Shown here: positions 26,198 to 35,237 of the stretch, piece by piece
Position numbering within the stretch: position 1 is the stretch's first letter
How the letters are laid out: each line of letters starts with the position of its first letter
NCBI RefSeq assembly: GCF_016019955.1
Contig: NZ_JAECRZ010000007.1
Coordinates: 124,001-188,000, forward strand
Reading direction: 5' to 3'
Length of the DNA: 64,000 nucleotides
Origin: Thiosulfatihalobacter marinus
GTDB lineage: Bacteria > Pseudomonadota > Alphaproteobacteria > Rhodobacterales > Rhodobacteraceae
Program-made: the position numbers and the translations under genes
Notes under the pieces: model-generated
Seen by the model: only the letters and a program-made list of their open reading frames with translations
The model's database searches: none
Told to the model about the DNA's origin: nothing

Positions 26198-26225
26198 CCC
26201 CGAGGATATTTGGGGCCAAAAGAAG
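26198..26225 (+). repeat. dispersed intergenic repeat, copy 3 (GATATTT subtype)
   Basis: CCCCGAGGATATTT followed by GGGGCCAAAAGAAG, the second subtype of the family, between cysS and the citramalate synthase gene. Confidence 0.65.
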
Positions 26226-26241
26226 CGCGGGGCGTGGTGGT

Positions 26242-27870
26242 ATGAAGGAGCGCCTGTTTATCTATGATACGACGTTGCGCGATGGGCAGCAGACCCAGGG
26301 GGTGCAATTTTCCACGCCCGAGAAGGTGCAGATCGCGGAAGTTCTGGATGCGTTGGGGGTGGATTACATCGAGGGCGGCTGGCCGGGGGCAAATCCGACG
26401 GATAGCGATTTCTTTGAGCTGAAGCCGGAGATGGAGGCGACATTTGCCGCCTTTGGCATGACCAAGCGGGCCGGCATGTCAGCGGAGAATGACGATGTGC
26501 TGGCGGCGGTGATGAATGCCGGGACACAAGCGGTGTGCCTTGTGGGCAAGACGCATGATTTTCACGTGGAGACCGCGCTGGGGATCACGCTGGAGGAGAA
26601 TACGGACAATATCGCGCGGTCGGTGGCTTATCTGGTGGCGCAGGGGCGCGAGGCGTTGTTTGACGCGGAGCATTTCTTTGACGGGTACAAGGCCAATCCC
26701 GGTTATGCGCTGGCGGCGGTGAAGGCGGCCTTTGACGCAGGTGCGCGCTGGGTGGTGTTGTGTGACACCAATGGCGGCACCTTGCCGGCCGAGATTGGCG
26801 CGATCACGGCGGCGGTGATCGGCGCGGGCATTCCGGGAGACCGGTTGGGCATTCACACGCATAACGACACGGAAAACGCGGTGGCCGGATCGCTGGCGGC
26901 GATTGATGCGGGGGCGCGGCAGGTGCAGGGCACGCTGAACGGGCTGGGTGAGCGGTGCGGCAATGCCAACCTGACGACGCTGATCCCGACGCTGCTCTTG
27001 AAGGAGCCTTATGCCAGCCGGTACGAGACTGGTGTCACGGTCGAGGCGCTGGCGGGGCTGACGCGGGCGAGCCGGGTTCTGGACGATATCCTGAACCGGG
27101 TTCCGGCGAAGCAGGCGGCCTATGTGGGGGCCTCGGCCTTTGCCCACAAGGCGGGGCTGCATGCCAGCGCGATCCTGAAGGATCCGACGACCTATGAGCA
27201 TGTCGATCCGGCTGTGGTGGGCAATGAGCGCGTCATTCCGATGTCGAACCAGGCCGGGCAATCGAACCTGCGCAAGCGGCTGGCGGATGCGGGGCTGAGC
27301 GTGGCGAAGGGCGATGCGGCGCTGGGGCGGATCCTGACCCGGATCAAGGCGCGTGAGGCGGTCGGATACAGCTATGACAGTGCCCAGGCGAGTTTCGAGT
27401 TGCTGGCGCGCGATGAGCTTGGGCTGCGCGAGAAGTTCTTTGACGTGGAACGTTATCGGGTGATCTCGGAACGGCGGCGCAATGCGCGCGGGCATCTGGT
27501 GGTGGAATCCGAAGCGGTTGTCACGGTGCAACTGCCCAGCGGGGCCAAGCGCACGTCGTATTTCAAGAACGAGCATTCCGAGGAAATGAGCGATGATGGT
27601 CCGGTCAACGCGCTGTGGCAGGCGCTGAAGCAGGATCTGGGGCCGTATCAGCGCCTGATCGACGATGTGCGGCTGGTGGATTTCAAGGTGCGTATCACCA
27701 ATGGCGGCACCGAGGCGGTGACTCGGGTGATCATCGATTTCGAGGATGATGGCGGGCATCGTTGGGCCACGGTGGGGGTGTCGGCCAATATCGTGGATGC
27801 GAGTTTCGAGGCGTTGCTGGAGGCGCTGAACTGGAAGCTGATGCGCGACGGCGCGGTGCGGACCGGGTGA
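26242..27870 (+). CDS. cimA: (R)-citramalate synthase
   Basis: Condenses pyruvate with acetyl-CoA to (R)-citramalate, giving a threonine-independent route to 2-oxobutyrate and isoleucine. The 542-aa protein has the HMGL-like TIM barrel (YDTTLRDGQQTQGV at 8-21; GIHTHNDTENAVAGS with metal histidines; GTLNGLGERCGNANL) and the C-terminal LeuA allosteric domain (about 410-535). The DUF-like length and the motif IEGGWPGANPTD favour CimA over 2-isopropylmalate synthase. The next gene begins 62 bp downstream on the same strand. Confidence 0.9.
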   Translation: MKERLFIYDTTLRDGQQTQGVQFSTPEKVQIAEVLDALGVDYIEGGWPGANPTDSDFFELKPEMEATFAAFGMTKRAGMSAENDDVLAAVMNAGTQAVCLVGKTHDFHVETALGITLEENTDNIARSVAYLVAQGREALFDAEHFFDGYKANPGYALAAVKAAFDAGARWVVLCDTNGGTLPAEIGAITAAVIGAGIPGDRLGIHTHNDTENAVAGSLAAIDAGARQVQGTLNGLGERCGNANLTTLIPTLLLKEPYASRYETGVTVEALAGLTRASRVLDDILNRVPAKQAAYVGASAFAHKAGLHASAILKDPTTYEHVDPAVVGNERVIPMSNQAGQSNLRKRLADAGLSVAKGDAALGRILTRIKAREAVGYSYDSAQASFELLARDELGLREKFFDVERYRVISERRRNARGHLVVESEAVVTVQLPSGAKRTSYFKNEHSEEMSDDGPVNALWQALKQDLGPYQRLIDDVRLVDFKVRITNGGTEAVTRVIIDFEDDGGHRWATVGVSANIVDASFEALLEALNWKLMRDGAVRTG

Positions 27871-27932
27871 GGCATGGGTATTGATTTCTGTTCACGGGTT
27901 GGCCGTGCCCGGCGCCTGCTGGGGCGACTGGT

Positions 27933-28715
27933 GTGACCGACGCGGCGGGTGAGGATATTGCCGCCTGCGCCGGGCTGGTGGCGCGGGGCGATGCGGATCG
28001 TTTTCTGGCGGTGATGGCGGCAAGCCCGCCGGCGCGGGACGTTTTGTTTCCGATCTATGCGTTCAATGTCGAGGTGGCGCGGGCGCCCTGGGTGACGGAA
28101 GAAAGCATGATTGCGGAGATGCGCCTGCAATGGTGGCGCGACGCGGTGGACGAGATCGGCGCCCATGGCGCGGTGCGCAAGCATGAAGTTGTGACGCCGT
28201 TGGCCGGGGTGCTGGACGCGACCGGCGCGGCGGTGCTGGCGGAGCTTGTCGAGGCGCGACGCTGGGATATCTATCGCGCGCCGTTTGCCGATGCGGCGCA
28301 GTTTGACGACTATCTTGAAAAAACGGCGGGCGGGCTGACCTTTGTGGCGGCGCGGGCGCTGGGGCCGGTGGAGGAGAGCGTGGCGCGCCAGGTTGGCTAT
28401 GCGCTGGGGCTGGCGAACTGGTTTCGCGCGATCCCGGAGTTGGAGGCGCGGGGCCGGGTGCCGCTTGTGGACGGGCGGCCCGGGGCGGTGGCGGAACTGG
28501 CACGCGCGGGGTTGGCGCGGTTGCGCGCGGCGCGGCGGCAGCGCGGCGCGGTGAGCCGGGCGGCGGGGCAGGCGCTTTTGGCCGGGTGGCAGGCGGAGGC
28601 GGTGTTGCGTCAGGCGGCAGAGGCGCCGGAGCGGGTGAAGGATGGCGCATTGGGGCAGAGCGAATTCGCCCGAAAGGCGGGGCTGATGTGGCGCGCGATG
28701 AGCGGGCGCTGGTAG
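27933..28715 (+). CDS. squalene/phytoene synthase family protein
   Basis: A 260-aa trans-isoprenyl synthase-like protein with GTG start. The first aspartate-rich helix is recognisable (LQWWRDAVDEI, residues about 63-73), as is AGGLTFVAARALG. The second metal-binding DxxxD is not clear (GLANWFRAIPELEARG replaces it), and the protein is shorter than carotenoid phytoene synthases (about 300-340 aa). It resembles the NDUFAF6-like branch rather than a crtB enzyme. No other carotenoid gene is nearby. Function is therefore left at family level. Confidence 0.75.
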   Translation: MTDAAGEDIAACAGLVARGDADRFLAVMAASPPARDVLFPIYAFNVEVARAPWVTEESMIAEMRLQWWRDAVDEIGAHGAVRKHEVVTPLAGVLDATGAAVLAELVEARRWDIYRAPFADAAQFDDYLEKTAGGLTFVAARALGPVEESVARQVGYALGLANWFRAIPELEARGRVPLVDGRPGAVAELARAGLARLRAARRQRGAVSRAAGQALLAGWQAEAVLRQAAEAPERVKDGALGQSEFARKAGLMWRAMSGRW

Positions 28716-28743
28716 GGGCTTTGCCCCGTCGGCTGCGCCGACT

Positions 28744-28770
28744 CCCCAGAGTATTTTCGGCAAAATGAAG
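28744..28770 (+). repeat. dispersed 25-bp intergenic repeat, copy 4
   Basis: CCCCAGAGTATTTTC then GGCAAAATGAAG between the convergent isoprenyl-synthase-like and MFS genes. Confidence 0.7.
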
Positions 28771-28778
28771 GGGTGCGG

Positions 28779-29987
28779 TCAGGCCTCTTGCGGGCGCAGC
28801 ACAAGCCATATGAGAGCCGCGCCTGCGAGCATCAGGAAGGGGGCCATGGCGAGGTTGACGCTGGTCCAGCCGGTGACGGCATCGCCGCCCGAGCAGTTCA
28901 TCAGCCCGCCCGAGGCCAGCGAGGCGACGGTGACGCCGCCGAAGACGATCAGGTCGTTCATGCCTTGCATCCGGCCCCGTTCATGCGGTTCATGCGCGCC
29001 CGCGAGCATGGTGGTGGCGCCGATGAAGCCGAAATTCCAACCGAGGCCAAGCAGGATCAGGGCAATGAAGAAATTGCCCAGTTCGACGCCTTGCAGGGCG
29101 ACGGCGCCGGCCCCGGCGAGGATGACGAGGCCGGTGGCGACGATCTTTTCCACGCCGAAGCGGGCGATCAGGTGGCCGGTGAAGAAGGAGGGCGCGAACA
29201 TGGCGAGCACATGGGCGGTGACGACATCGGCGGCGTTGTTCTGTTGGTAGCCGCAGCCCACGACAGCGAGCGGGGTTGATGTCATCACGAGGTTCATCAG
29301 AGCATAGGAGACCATGGCGCAGATCACCGCCACGGCGATCCGGGGCGTGGTGATGAGTTCCCAGCGGGTGCGCCCGCGCGGGGCGTCAGCGGCGACTGGT
29401 GCCGGTTTGGGGATGTTGATGAACAGGAACAGCGCGGCGCCGATCACGTTGATCAAGATCACGCCCAGATAGGTGCCCATGAAGGGGATCACCATAGAAT
29501 CGGATGTGACCTTGACCAGTTGCGGCCCGATAATGGCCGAGGCAAGGCCGCCGGCCATGACATAGGAGATCGCCTTGGGGCGGAAATCATCCGAGGCGGT
29601 GTCGGCGGCGGCGAAGCGGTAGAAGCCTTGCGCGCTCATGTAGATGCCGGTCAGGAACGAGCCGGCGAGAAAGACGGTGAAGGAATTGAGATAAAGCCCG
29701 TAGGCACCGACCGCGCCGCCAATTGCGCCGCCGCCGGCGCCAACCATGAACCCGGCGCGGCGCCCGAAACGCTGCATGAGCGCGGAGAGCGGGGTGGCAG
29801 AGAGCATCGAGCCAAGCACGATCAGCGAGATCGGCAGGGTGGCAAAGCAGACATTGGGCGCCAGCGATTGCCCGGCCAGCCCGCCAATGGTGAAGATCAT
29901 GGGCATCTGCGCGCCCAGGAAGGCCTGGGCAAGGACCAGGATGAACACGGTGCGCCGGGCGCTGGTATCGTCGATCGCGTGACTCAT
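28779..29987 (-). CDS. MFS transporter
   Basis: A 402-aa integral membrane protein with about 12 hydrophobic segments. Typical MFS features include GSMLSATPLSALMQRFGRRAGFMVGAG (the loop 2-3 motif A as RFGRRAG, residues about 74-80) and a second-half copy SFFTGHLIARFGVEKIVATG. ATG 29987 is preferred to an upstream start because the upstream codons do not look membrane-protein-like. The substrate is unknown. It is divergent from the DNA glycosylase gene. Confidence 0.85.
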   Translation of the reverse strand: MSHAIDDTSARRTVFILVLAQAFLGAQMPMIFTIGGLAGQSLAPNVCFATLPISLIVLGSMLSATPLSALMQRFGRRAGFMVGAGGGAIGGAVGAYGLYLNSFTVFLAGSFLTGIYMSAQGFYRFAAADTASDDFRPKAISYVMAGGLASAIIGPQLVKVTSDSMVIPFMGTYLGVILINVIGAALFLFINIPKPAPVAADAPRGRTRWELITTPRIAVAVICAMVSYALMNLVMTSTPLAVVGCGYQQNNAADVVTAHVLAMFAPSFFTGHLIARFGVEKIVATGLVILAGAGAVALQGVELGNFFIALILLGLGWNFGFIGATTMLAGAHEPHERGRMQGMNDLIVFGGVTVASLASGGLMNCSGGDAVTGWTSVNLAMAPFLMLAGAALIWLVLRPQEA

Positions 29988-30077
29988 GCGCAAAAGCGTT
30001 AGCTTGTTAAGCAGTAGAGGTCCAGAGCTTGCGACGCGGGGTCGCACAGGCGTAACGTGGCGGAAAAAGAGGGTGGT

Positions 30078-30710
30078 ATGGGTGTCGGGCGGATCATCGA
30101 GACAAACGAATGCGTGGCCGAGGGGGCGGCGTGGCTGGCGGCGCGCGATACCCGGTTGGCGGCGGCGCTGGCGCTGACCGGGCCGTTGCCGTTGCGGCGC
30201 AGGCCGGACGGGTTTGACCAGTTGCTGAGCGCAATCGTCAGCCAGCAGGTGAGCGTGGCCTCGGCGGCGGCGATCTGGAAGCGGCTGGAGGCAGCGCGGC
30301 TGACCGGGCCGCGCGGGATCATGGCGGCCGGTGACGAAGAATTGCGGGGCTGCGGGTTGAGCCGCCAGAAGATCCGCTATGCCCGGGCGCTGGCGGCGGC
30401 GGGGATCGATTTCGCCGGCTTGCGCATTGCGCCCGATGGGGCGGTGGTGGCCAGGCTGACCGAGGTGCCGGGGATCGGTGCCTGGACGGCGGAAATCTAT
30501 GCGATGTTTTCGCTGGGGCGGGCGGATGTGTTTGCGCCGGGCGACCTGGCGCTTCAGGAGGCGGCGCGTCTGTTGTTTGAATTACCGGACCGCCCAAAGG
30601 AGCGGGTGCTGCGGCAAATGGCCGAAGCCTGGGCGCCCTGGCGATCGGTTGCGGCGCGGCTGTTATGGGCCTACTACCGGGTGGCCAAGGACAGGGAAGG
30701 GATCCGATGA
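30078..30710 (+). CDS. alkA: DNA-3-methyladenine glycosylase II
   Basis: Excises alkylated bases from DNA. The 210-aa HhH-GPD protein has DQLLSAIVSQQVSVASAAAIW, the helix-hairpin-helix EVPGIGAWTAEIYAMF, and the catalytic aspartate in VFAPGDLALQEAARL. It lacks the N-terminal AlkA domain of E. coli, as do many alphaproteobacterial members. ATG 30078 has GAGGG upstream; a GTG 21 bp earlier is possible. Its stop overlaps the following esterase start (ATGA), so both are translated from one mRNA. Confidence 0.88.
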   Translation: MGVGRIIETNECVAEGAAWLAARDTRLAAALALTGPLPLRRRPDGFDQLLSAIVSQQVSVASAAAIWKRLEAARLTGPRGIMAAGDEELRGCGLSRQKIRYARALAAAGIDFAGLRIAPDGAVVARLTEVPGIGAWTAEIYAMFSLGRADVFAPGDLALQEAARLLFELPDRPKERVLRQMAEAWAPWRSVAARLLWAYYRVAKDREGIR

Positions 30711-31372
30711 CTCGCGTACTCAATACACTCCGCCGGGAACCGCAATCGGGGGAGATCCGGTCGGTGGTGATCTTTCTGCACGGGTATGGCGCCAATGGGG
30801 CCGATCTGATCGGGCTGGCCGATCCGCTGGCGGAGCATTTGCCAGACACGTTGTTTCTGAGCCCGGACGCGCCAGAGGAAATTCCGGGGATGCCGATGGG
30901 GCGGCAGTGGTTTCCGATCCCGTGGATCGACGGATCGTCCGAGGAGGAAAGCGCGCGCGGCATGGCGGCGGCGGCGGATGATCTGAATGCGTTTCTGGAC
31001 GCGGTGATGGTGGACGAGGATGTGCTGCCCGAACAGGTGGTGCTGTTCGGGTTCAGCCAGGGCACGATGATGGGCCTGCATGTCGGGCTGCGCCGCGAGG
31101 ACGAGATGGCGGGGATCGTGGCGTTCTCGGGGCGGTTGATGGCGCCGGAACTGCTGGAGGACGAGGTGGTGAGCAAGCCGCCGATCCTGTTGGTGCATGG
31201 GGACATGGATGACGTGGTGCCGGTGCAGTCGCTTCCTGAAGCCGCCGAAGCCCTGCAAAAGGCCGGTTTCACGGATGTGTATGCCCATATCATGAAGGGC
31301 ACGGCGCATGGCATCGCGCCGGACGGGCTGAGCGTGGCGCTGGCCTTCATGCGCGACAAACTGCATCTTTGA
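30707..31372 (+). CDS. alpha/beta-hydrolase, phospholipase/carboxylesterase family
   Basis: A 221-aa serine esterase with the fold landmarks of the carboxylesterase 1/acyl-protein thioesterase family: VVIFLHGYGANGADLIG (oxyanion loop), nucleophile in LFGFSQGTMM, acid in LVHGDMDDVVPV and histidine in GTAHGIAPDG. It hydrolyses short acyl esters; the natural substrate is unknown. Its ATG overlaps the alkA stop by 4 nt, an odd pairing with a DNA repair enzyme. Confidence 0.88.
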   Translation: MTRVLNTLRREPQSGEIRSVVIFLHGYGANGADLIGLADPLAEHLPDTLFLSPDAPEEIPGMPMGRQWFPIPWIDGSSEEESARGMAAAADDLNAFLDAVMVDEDVLPEQVVLFGFSQGTMMGLHVGLRREDEMAGIVAFSGRLMAPELLEDEVVSKPPILLVHGDMDDVVPVQSLPEAAEALQKAGFTDVYAHIMKGTAHGIAPDGLSVALAFMRDKLHL

Positions 31373-31524
31373 GCGGCTTCGGAGGGGTCGGGACGTGGTA
31401 ATTCTGCCATAACGTGGCCGGGCAAGGGCGCCCGGCGCGGCGATTCGCGCCAACAGGCTTTCAGAAATGTCAGATGGCGTTTATGAACGGATCAGACCGA
31501 TTGTTTTGACTATTGGAGTGCGTG

Positions 31525-33162
31525 ATGTTCCACCGGATTTTGAACACTTTGCCGTTGCCGCGACACAAGGCGGTTCTGGCGGGTGGCGTGGCGGCCCTGG
31601 TGCTTGGATCCGGCGGCGCGTTGGTTGCGCAGGATGTACCGCTGGAAAATCAGCCGGTGCGGTTGTTCACTATGGAAACGGCCGAGACCTATTCCGCGGG
31701 AACGCTGGAACTGAAGGTCGGGACGATGCAGACCGACCCCAATATTTCGAACGCCACCGGGAACCAGCTGTATTTCGGGGGCGGATCCTATGCGGTCAAC
31801 GACCGGTTCAGCTTTGGGATCGATCTGTCGACCTATGAAGATCCGGTGCTCAAGCCGATCAACGGATCCTATCCGCCGATCAAGATGAACACCGCCGCGC
31901 TGTGGGGCAAGTACCGCCTGTATATGGGCGAGCGGGTGACGGTTTCGGCGCTGCTGTCGCTGGAGGACGTGGTGCAGCTGCGCTCGCCCTTGTGGGGGGG
32001 CGACAACCGGGGTGTATTTGTCGGGGCCGCAAAGCTGCCGATCACCTATCGGGCGTCCGACACGCTGGCGCTGCATGTGACCCCTGCCGTGTCGGTTTTC
32101 CCGTCCACATTGGGTGGCTCGGCCTTTTATGGCACGATCGGAAGTCTTGGTCTGGGGGCAAGTGTGAAGCCCAACCCGCGGCTGACGCTTTACGGGTCTG
32201 TGGACATGCCTGTGAGCGGCGGCAATACGCTGACACAGAGTGCGACGTTCAAGAAAGTGCCGGTCTGGACGGCGGGTGCGCGCTATAACGTGACGCCGAA
32301 GATCGCCCTGGAAGGCTATGTGACCAATGGCATCGGAAGCACGCCGGCGACATCCATTCTGACCTTCTGGCCGGATGGCGACACGGTCCTGCTGGGCGCG
32401 CAGCTGGTTTATACACCGGGCGCCAGCCGCCCGGTGAGCTATCGGGGCACGCCGGCGCCGGTGACGCGGCGGCAGGTCAACCTGCAACAGGACGGATTCA
32501 CGCTGGGTCGCGCGGATATACTTGAGCCGGGCACGATGCGTCTGGGTGCCTGGGGCGGGGCGGACAATACGCTGGGTGGCATCGTGGCATTCAGCCCGGA
32601 TCGCGATGCAGAGATCCAGTTTGCCTGGGACAAGTATTCGGACAATGCCACCGCGTCGGCCTTGGTGCCGGGAACCAATATGCGGTACATGATCGGCGGA
32701 AAGCTGCGGTTCATGGATCAGGATAACGGCAACCCGTTCAGCCTGACCGGGCGGGTGCTTTATGGTCGTCAGATCAACGCGAACCCGGGGATTGGCGTAT
32801 TTTTCATCGAGGGGCTCGCGGGCTACAAGATGAGCGGAGGCCGGCTGACCCTGACGGCGGCCCCGAAGGTGGCCGGGTATTCCAAGGTGCGCGTGGCCGG
32901 TTTGGGGCTTGGGCTGAACTATGCGCTGTCGGAGTCGCTGGAGCTGATTGCCGAGGCAACGCCGGTTGCCATGGATGCCAGCACGCCAACCTGGGCCGCG
33001 GGGCTGCGGTACAATTTCGGGCAGTCCGGATTTGCCATGGATGCCATGGCGACCAACGCGGTTGGCCGCGAGGGGATCGGAACGATGCTGGCCCAGGACG
33101 ATGTGCTTTTTTCGGTCATGTTGACCAAGACCTTCGATCTGACCGGGCTGAAACGCTGGTAA
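31525..33162 (+). CDS. YjbH-like or barrel-forming outer-membrane protein
   Basis: A 545-aa exported protein. A signal peptide is visible (RHKAVLAGGVAALVLGSGGALVAQD, cleavage near residue 36). The rest is made of repeating amphipathic beta strands with aromatic girdles and ends in an aromatic residue (LTGLKRW), as outer-membrane barrels do. The strands fall into two halves of similar pattern (about 40-300 and 325-545). A YjbH/exopolysaccharide-export relation is possible but not proven. ATG 31525 follows TTGGAG; a TTG four codons earlier is the longest frame. Confidence 0.65.
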   Translation: MFHRILNTLPLPRHKAVLAGGVAALVLGSGGALVAQDVPLENQPVRLFTMETAETYSAGTLELKVGTMQTDPNISNATGNQLYFGGGSYAVNDRFSFGIDLSTYEDPVLKPINGSYPPIKMNTAALWGKYRLYMGERVTVSALLSLEDVVQLRSPLWGGDNRGVFVGAAKLPITYRASDTLALHVTPAVSVFPSTLGGSAFYGTIGSLGLGASVKPNPRLTLYGSVDMPVSGGNTLTQSATFKKVPVWTAGARYNVTPKIALEGYVTNGIGSTPATSILTFWPDGDTVLLGAQLVYTPGASRPVSYRGTPAPVTRRQVNLQQDGFTLGRADILEPGTMRLGAWGGADNTLGGIVAFSPDRDAEIQFAWDKYSDNATASALVPGTNMRYMIGGKLRFMDQDNGNPFSLTGRVLYGRQINANPGIGVFFIEGLAGYKMSGGRLTLTAAPKVAGYSKVRVAGLGLGLNYALSESLELIAEATPVAMDASTPTWAAGLRYNFGQSGFAMDAMATNAVGREGIGTMLAQDDVLFSVMLTKTFDLTGLKRW

Positions 33163-33472
33163 AACAGATGGGCGCCCGTAAGGCGGTGCCTGACCGGGCT
33201 GTGCCGCTTTGCGATTGGCAGGCGTCTGCGTGCGGATTGATCTTGCGCAAAGTGTTGTCTTGAATTGATTTTTCGTCCGGGCCTGGATGGTGTGCAATCC
33301 TGTTCCAAATGTCATGGGAACGTCATGCCGGTGTGGCAGGCTGGCGGCAAGATGCCATAGATGGTGAGGCTTGCCAGATGTCTGCCACGATATATAGTAG
33401 AACAAAGAGCTGGGGCGGGGGCGCCCGTCTCGGTGTCGGATAACAGGCGGACCGGGCGGAGAACGACTCACC
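33163..33472. other. 310-bp intergenic stretch without a gene
   Basis: No gene, hairpin with U-tract or clear operator seen. An AT-rich GATATATAGTAG at about 33389-33400 could be part of the promoter of the HNH gene downstream. Confidence 0.4.
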
Positions 33473-34057
33473 ATGGACGGCGATTTCAGAACTGAATTCA
33501 CAAGGCCCTCTGCGGGGTTGAAACAGCATCCGGCATTGGTGTTGAACGCGGATTATCGCCCGTTGTCCTATTACCCGCTGTCACTGTGGCCCTGGCAGGA
33601 TGCGGTCAAGGCGGCCTATATGGACCGGGTGGATATCGTGGCCGAATATGACGCGGTGGTGCGCAGTCCGTCGACCGAGCTGCGCATCCCGAGTGTGGTG
33701 GTTCTGAAAGATTATGTGAAACCTCAAAAGCGCGTGGCCTTCACGCGTTTCAACTTGTTTCTGAGGGATGGGTTCCGCTGTCAGTATTGCGGTGGCAAGG
33801 GCGATCTGACCTTTGACCACGTGGTGCCACGCGCGGCGGGCGGTGTGACCAGCTGGCAGAATGTGGTGGCGGCCTGTTCGCCCTGCAATCTGAAGAAGGG
33901 ATCAAAAAGCCTGCGACGGGCCGGGATGCGGCTGCGCAAACCGCCACGGCAGCCGGGGGCGGAGGAACTGCGCAATCTGGGCCGGCGATTTCCGCCGAAT
34001 TTCCTGCATGAAAGCTGGATGGACTTTCTGTACTGGGACGCCGAATTGCAGGCGTGA
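33473..34057 (+). CDS. HNH endonuclease-domain protein (chromosomal)
   Basis: A 194-aa protein with an HNH domain near residues 100-145: FRCQYCGGKGDLTFDHVVP, GGVTSWQNVV and ACSPCNLKKG, giving two CxxC pairs and the H-N-H triad. The first 95 residues are a conserved N-terminal domain (LVLNADYRPLSYYPLSLWPW). Family members are common single-copy genes in alphaproteobacteria; the biological role is unknown. It is unrelated to the satellite HNH gene and sits well outside the element. Confidence 0.85.
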   Translation: MDGDFRTEFTRPSAGLKQHPALVLNADYRPLSYYPLSLWPWQDAVKAAYMDRVDIVAEYDAVVRSPSTELRIPSVVVLKDYVKPQKRVAFTRFNLFLRDGFRCQYCGGKGDLTFDHVVPRAAGGVTSWQNVVAACSPCNLKKGSKSLRRAGMRLRKPPRQPGAEELRNLGRRFPPNFLHESWMDFLYWDAELQA

Positions 34058-34127
34058 TCCAGATAGGGCGCCCGCGTTGCGGGCGCGCAGTCTGTCGCGC
34101 TGGCGCGCGGGTGTGGGGCGCTGCCCC

Positions 34128-34157
34128 AACGTTGAAAATCCGGGGATTTTCAACGTT
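34128..34157. repeat. 14-bp perfect hairpin after the HNH gene
   Basis: AACGTTGAAAATCC (34128-34141) and GGATTTTCAACGTT (34144-34157) pair perfectly around GG. It lies between convergent genes and directly abuts a repeat copy; a bidirectional 3'-end stabiliser or terminator is plausible. Confidence 0.7.
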
Positions 34158-34184
34158 CCCCGGGATATTTCTTGCCAAAAGAAG
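34158..34184 (+). repeat. dispersed intergenic repeat, copy 5 (GATATTT subtype)
   Basis: CCCCGGGATATTT then TTGCCAAAAGAAG, ending 7 nt from the ocd stop codon. Confidence 0.65.
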
Positions 34185-34190
34185 GGTGGG

Positions 34191-35237
34191 TCAGAGGCTG
34201 GCGCGGTGCAGCATTCCGAACAGGTCGCGCGGGTCGTCCGGATCGGCGAGCATGTCGAGATCGGTATGGTAGGGGGTGTCGCGGACCTTGTCGCGGACAT
34301 AACGCAGGGCGGAAAAATCCTCGATCGCGAAACCGACGCTGTCAAACAGGGTGATCTGGCGGTCATCGCTGCGCCCCCGGGCGGTGCCGGCGAGCACCTG
34401 CCAGAGTTCGGTGACGGGAAAATCCGGGGGCATTTGCTGAATCTCGCCCTCGATCCGGGTTTGTTCGGGGTATTCCACAAACACCTGTGCGCGGGAGAGG
34501 ATGCCGCTGGCCAATTCCGTCTTGCCGGGGCAATCGCCGCCGATGGCGTTGATGTGGACCCCGGCGCCGACCATATTGTCGGTCAGGATCCTGGCGTTCT
34601 GTTTGTCGGCGGTACAGGTGGTGAGGATCCGGGCGCCCCGGATCGCCTCTTCCGGGGTGGTGCATTTCACGACGGTGAGACCGGTGCCTGAAAGGTTGCG
34701 CGCGCATTTCTCGGTGGCGGCGGCGTCCTTGTCATAGAGTCGTACGGTTTTGAGGCCGAGAATGGCCTTCATCGCCAGGGACTGGAATTCGGACTGCGCG
34801 CCATTGCCGATCATGGCCATTGTATCGGCCCCTTTGGGCGCGAGGTAGCGCGCGGCGACGGCGGACATGGCGGCGGTGCGCAGGGCGGTGAGGAGGGTCA
34901 TCTCTGTCAGCAGCACAGGATAGCCGGTATAGACATCGGCCAGCAGGCCGAAAGCGGTGACGGTTTGCAGCCCTTCGGAGGTGTTCTTGGGGTGGCCGTT
35001 GACATATTTGAAGCCGTAGGCCTCGCCATCTGATGTGGGCATGAGCTCGATCACGCCGACATCGGAATGGGAGGCGACGCGCGGGGTTTTGTCGAACAGC
35101 TCCCAGCGGCGGAAATCCTCTTCGATATAGGTGGCGAGATCGCGCAGCACCTGTTCGATGCCAATGTGATTCACCAGGCGCATCATGTTGTCGACGCTGA
35201 CGAAGGGCACGAGGGCCTTGGCGGAAGGTTGGGTCAT
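34191..35237 (-). CDS. ocd: ornithine cyclodeaminase
   Basis: Converts L-ornithine to L-proline and ammonia with catalytic NAD. The 348-aa protein has the OCD/mu-crystallin blocks GFKYVNGHPKNTSEG, VLLTEMTLLTALRTAAMSAVA, the Rossmann AMIGNGAQSEFQ, INAIGGDCPGKTEL and LFDSVGFAIEDFSALR (catalytic Asp region). It is coupled to rocF by a 4-nt ATGA overlap, so arginine is taken via ornithine to proline and then glutamate. This arginine-to-proline cassette is typical of roseobacters. Confidence 0.94.
   Translation of the reverse strand: MTQPSAKALVPFVSVDNMMRLVNHIGIEQVLRDLATYIEEDFRRWELFDKTPRVASHSDVGVIELMPTSDGEAYGFKYVNGHPKNTSEGLQTVTAFGLLADVYTGYPVLLTEMTLLTALRTAAMSAVAARYLAPKGADTMAMIGNGAQSEFQSLAMKAILGLKTVRLYDKDAAATEKCARNLSGTGLTVVKCTTPEEAIRGARILTTCTADKQNARILTDNMVGAGVHINAIGGDCPGKTELASGILSRAQVFVEYPEQTRIEGEIQQMPPDFPVTELWQVLAGTARGRSDDRQITLFDSVGFAIEDFSALRYVRDKVRDTPYHTDLDMLADPDDPRDLFGMLHRASL

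Noticed and set aside
27933..28715. crtB phytoene synthase of a carotenoid cluster
   Set aside because: Too short, no clear second DxxxD, and no other carotenoid genes in the neighbourhood.
33473..34057. A second mobile element marked by an HNH gene
   Set aside because: No integrase, repeats or composition change around it; the protein is a conserved chromosomal type.
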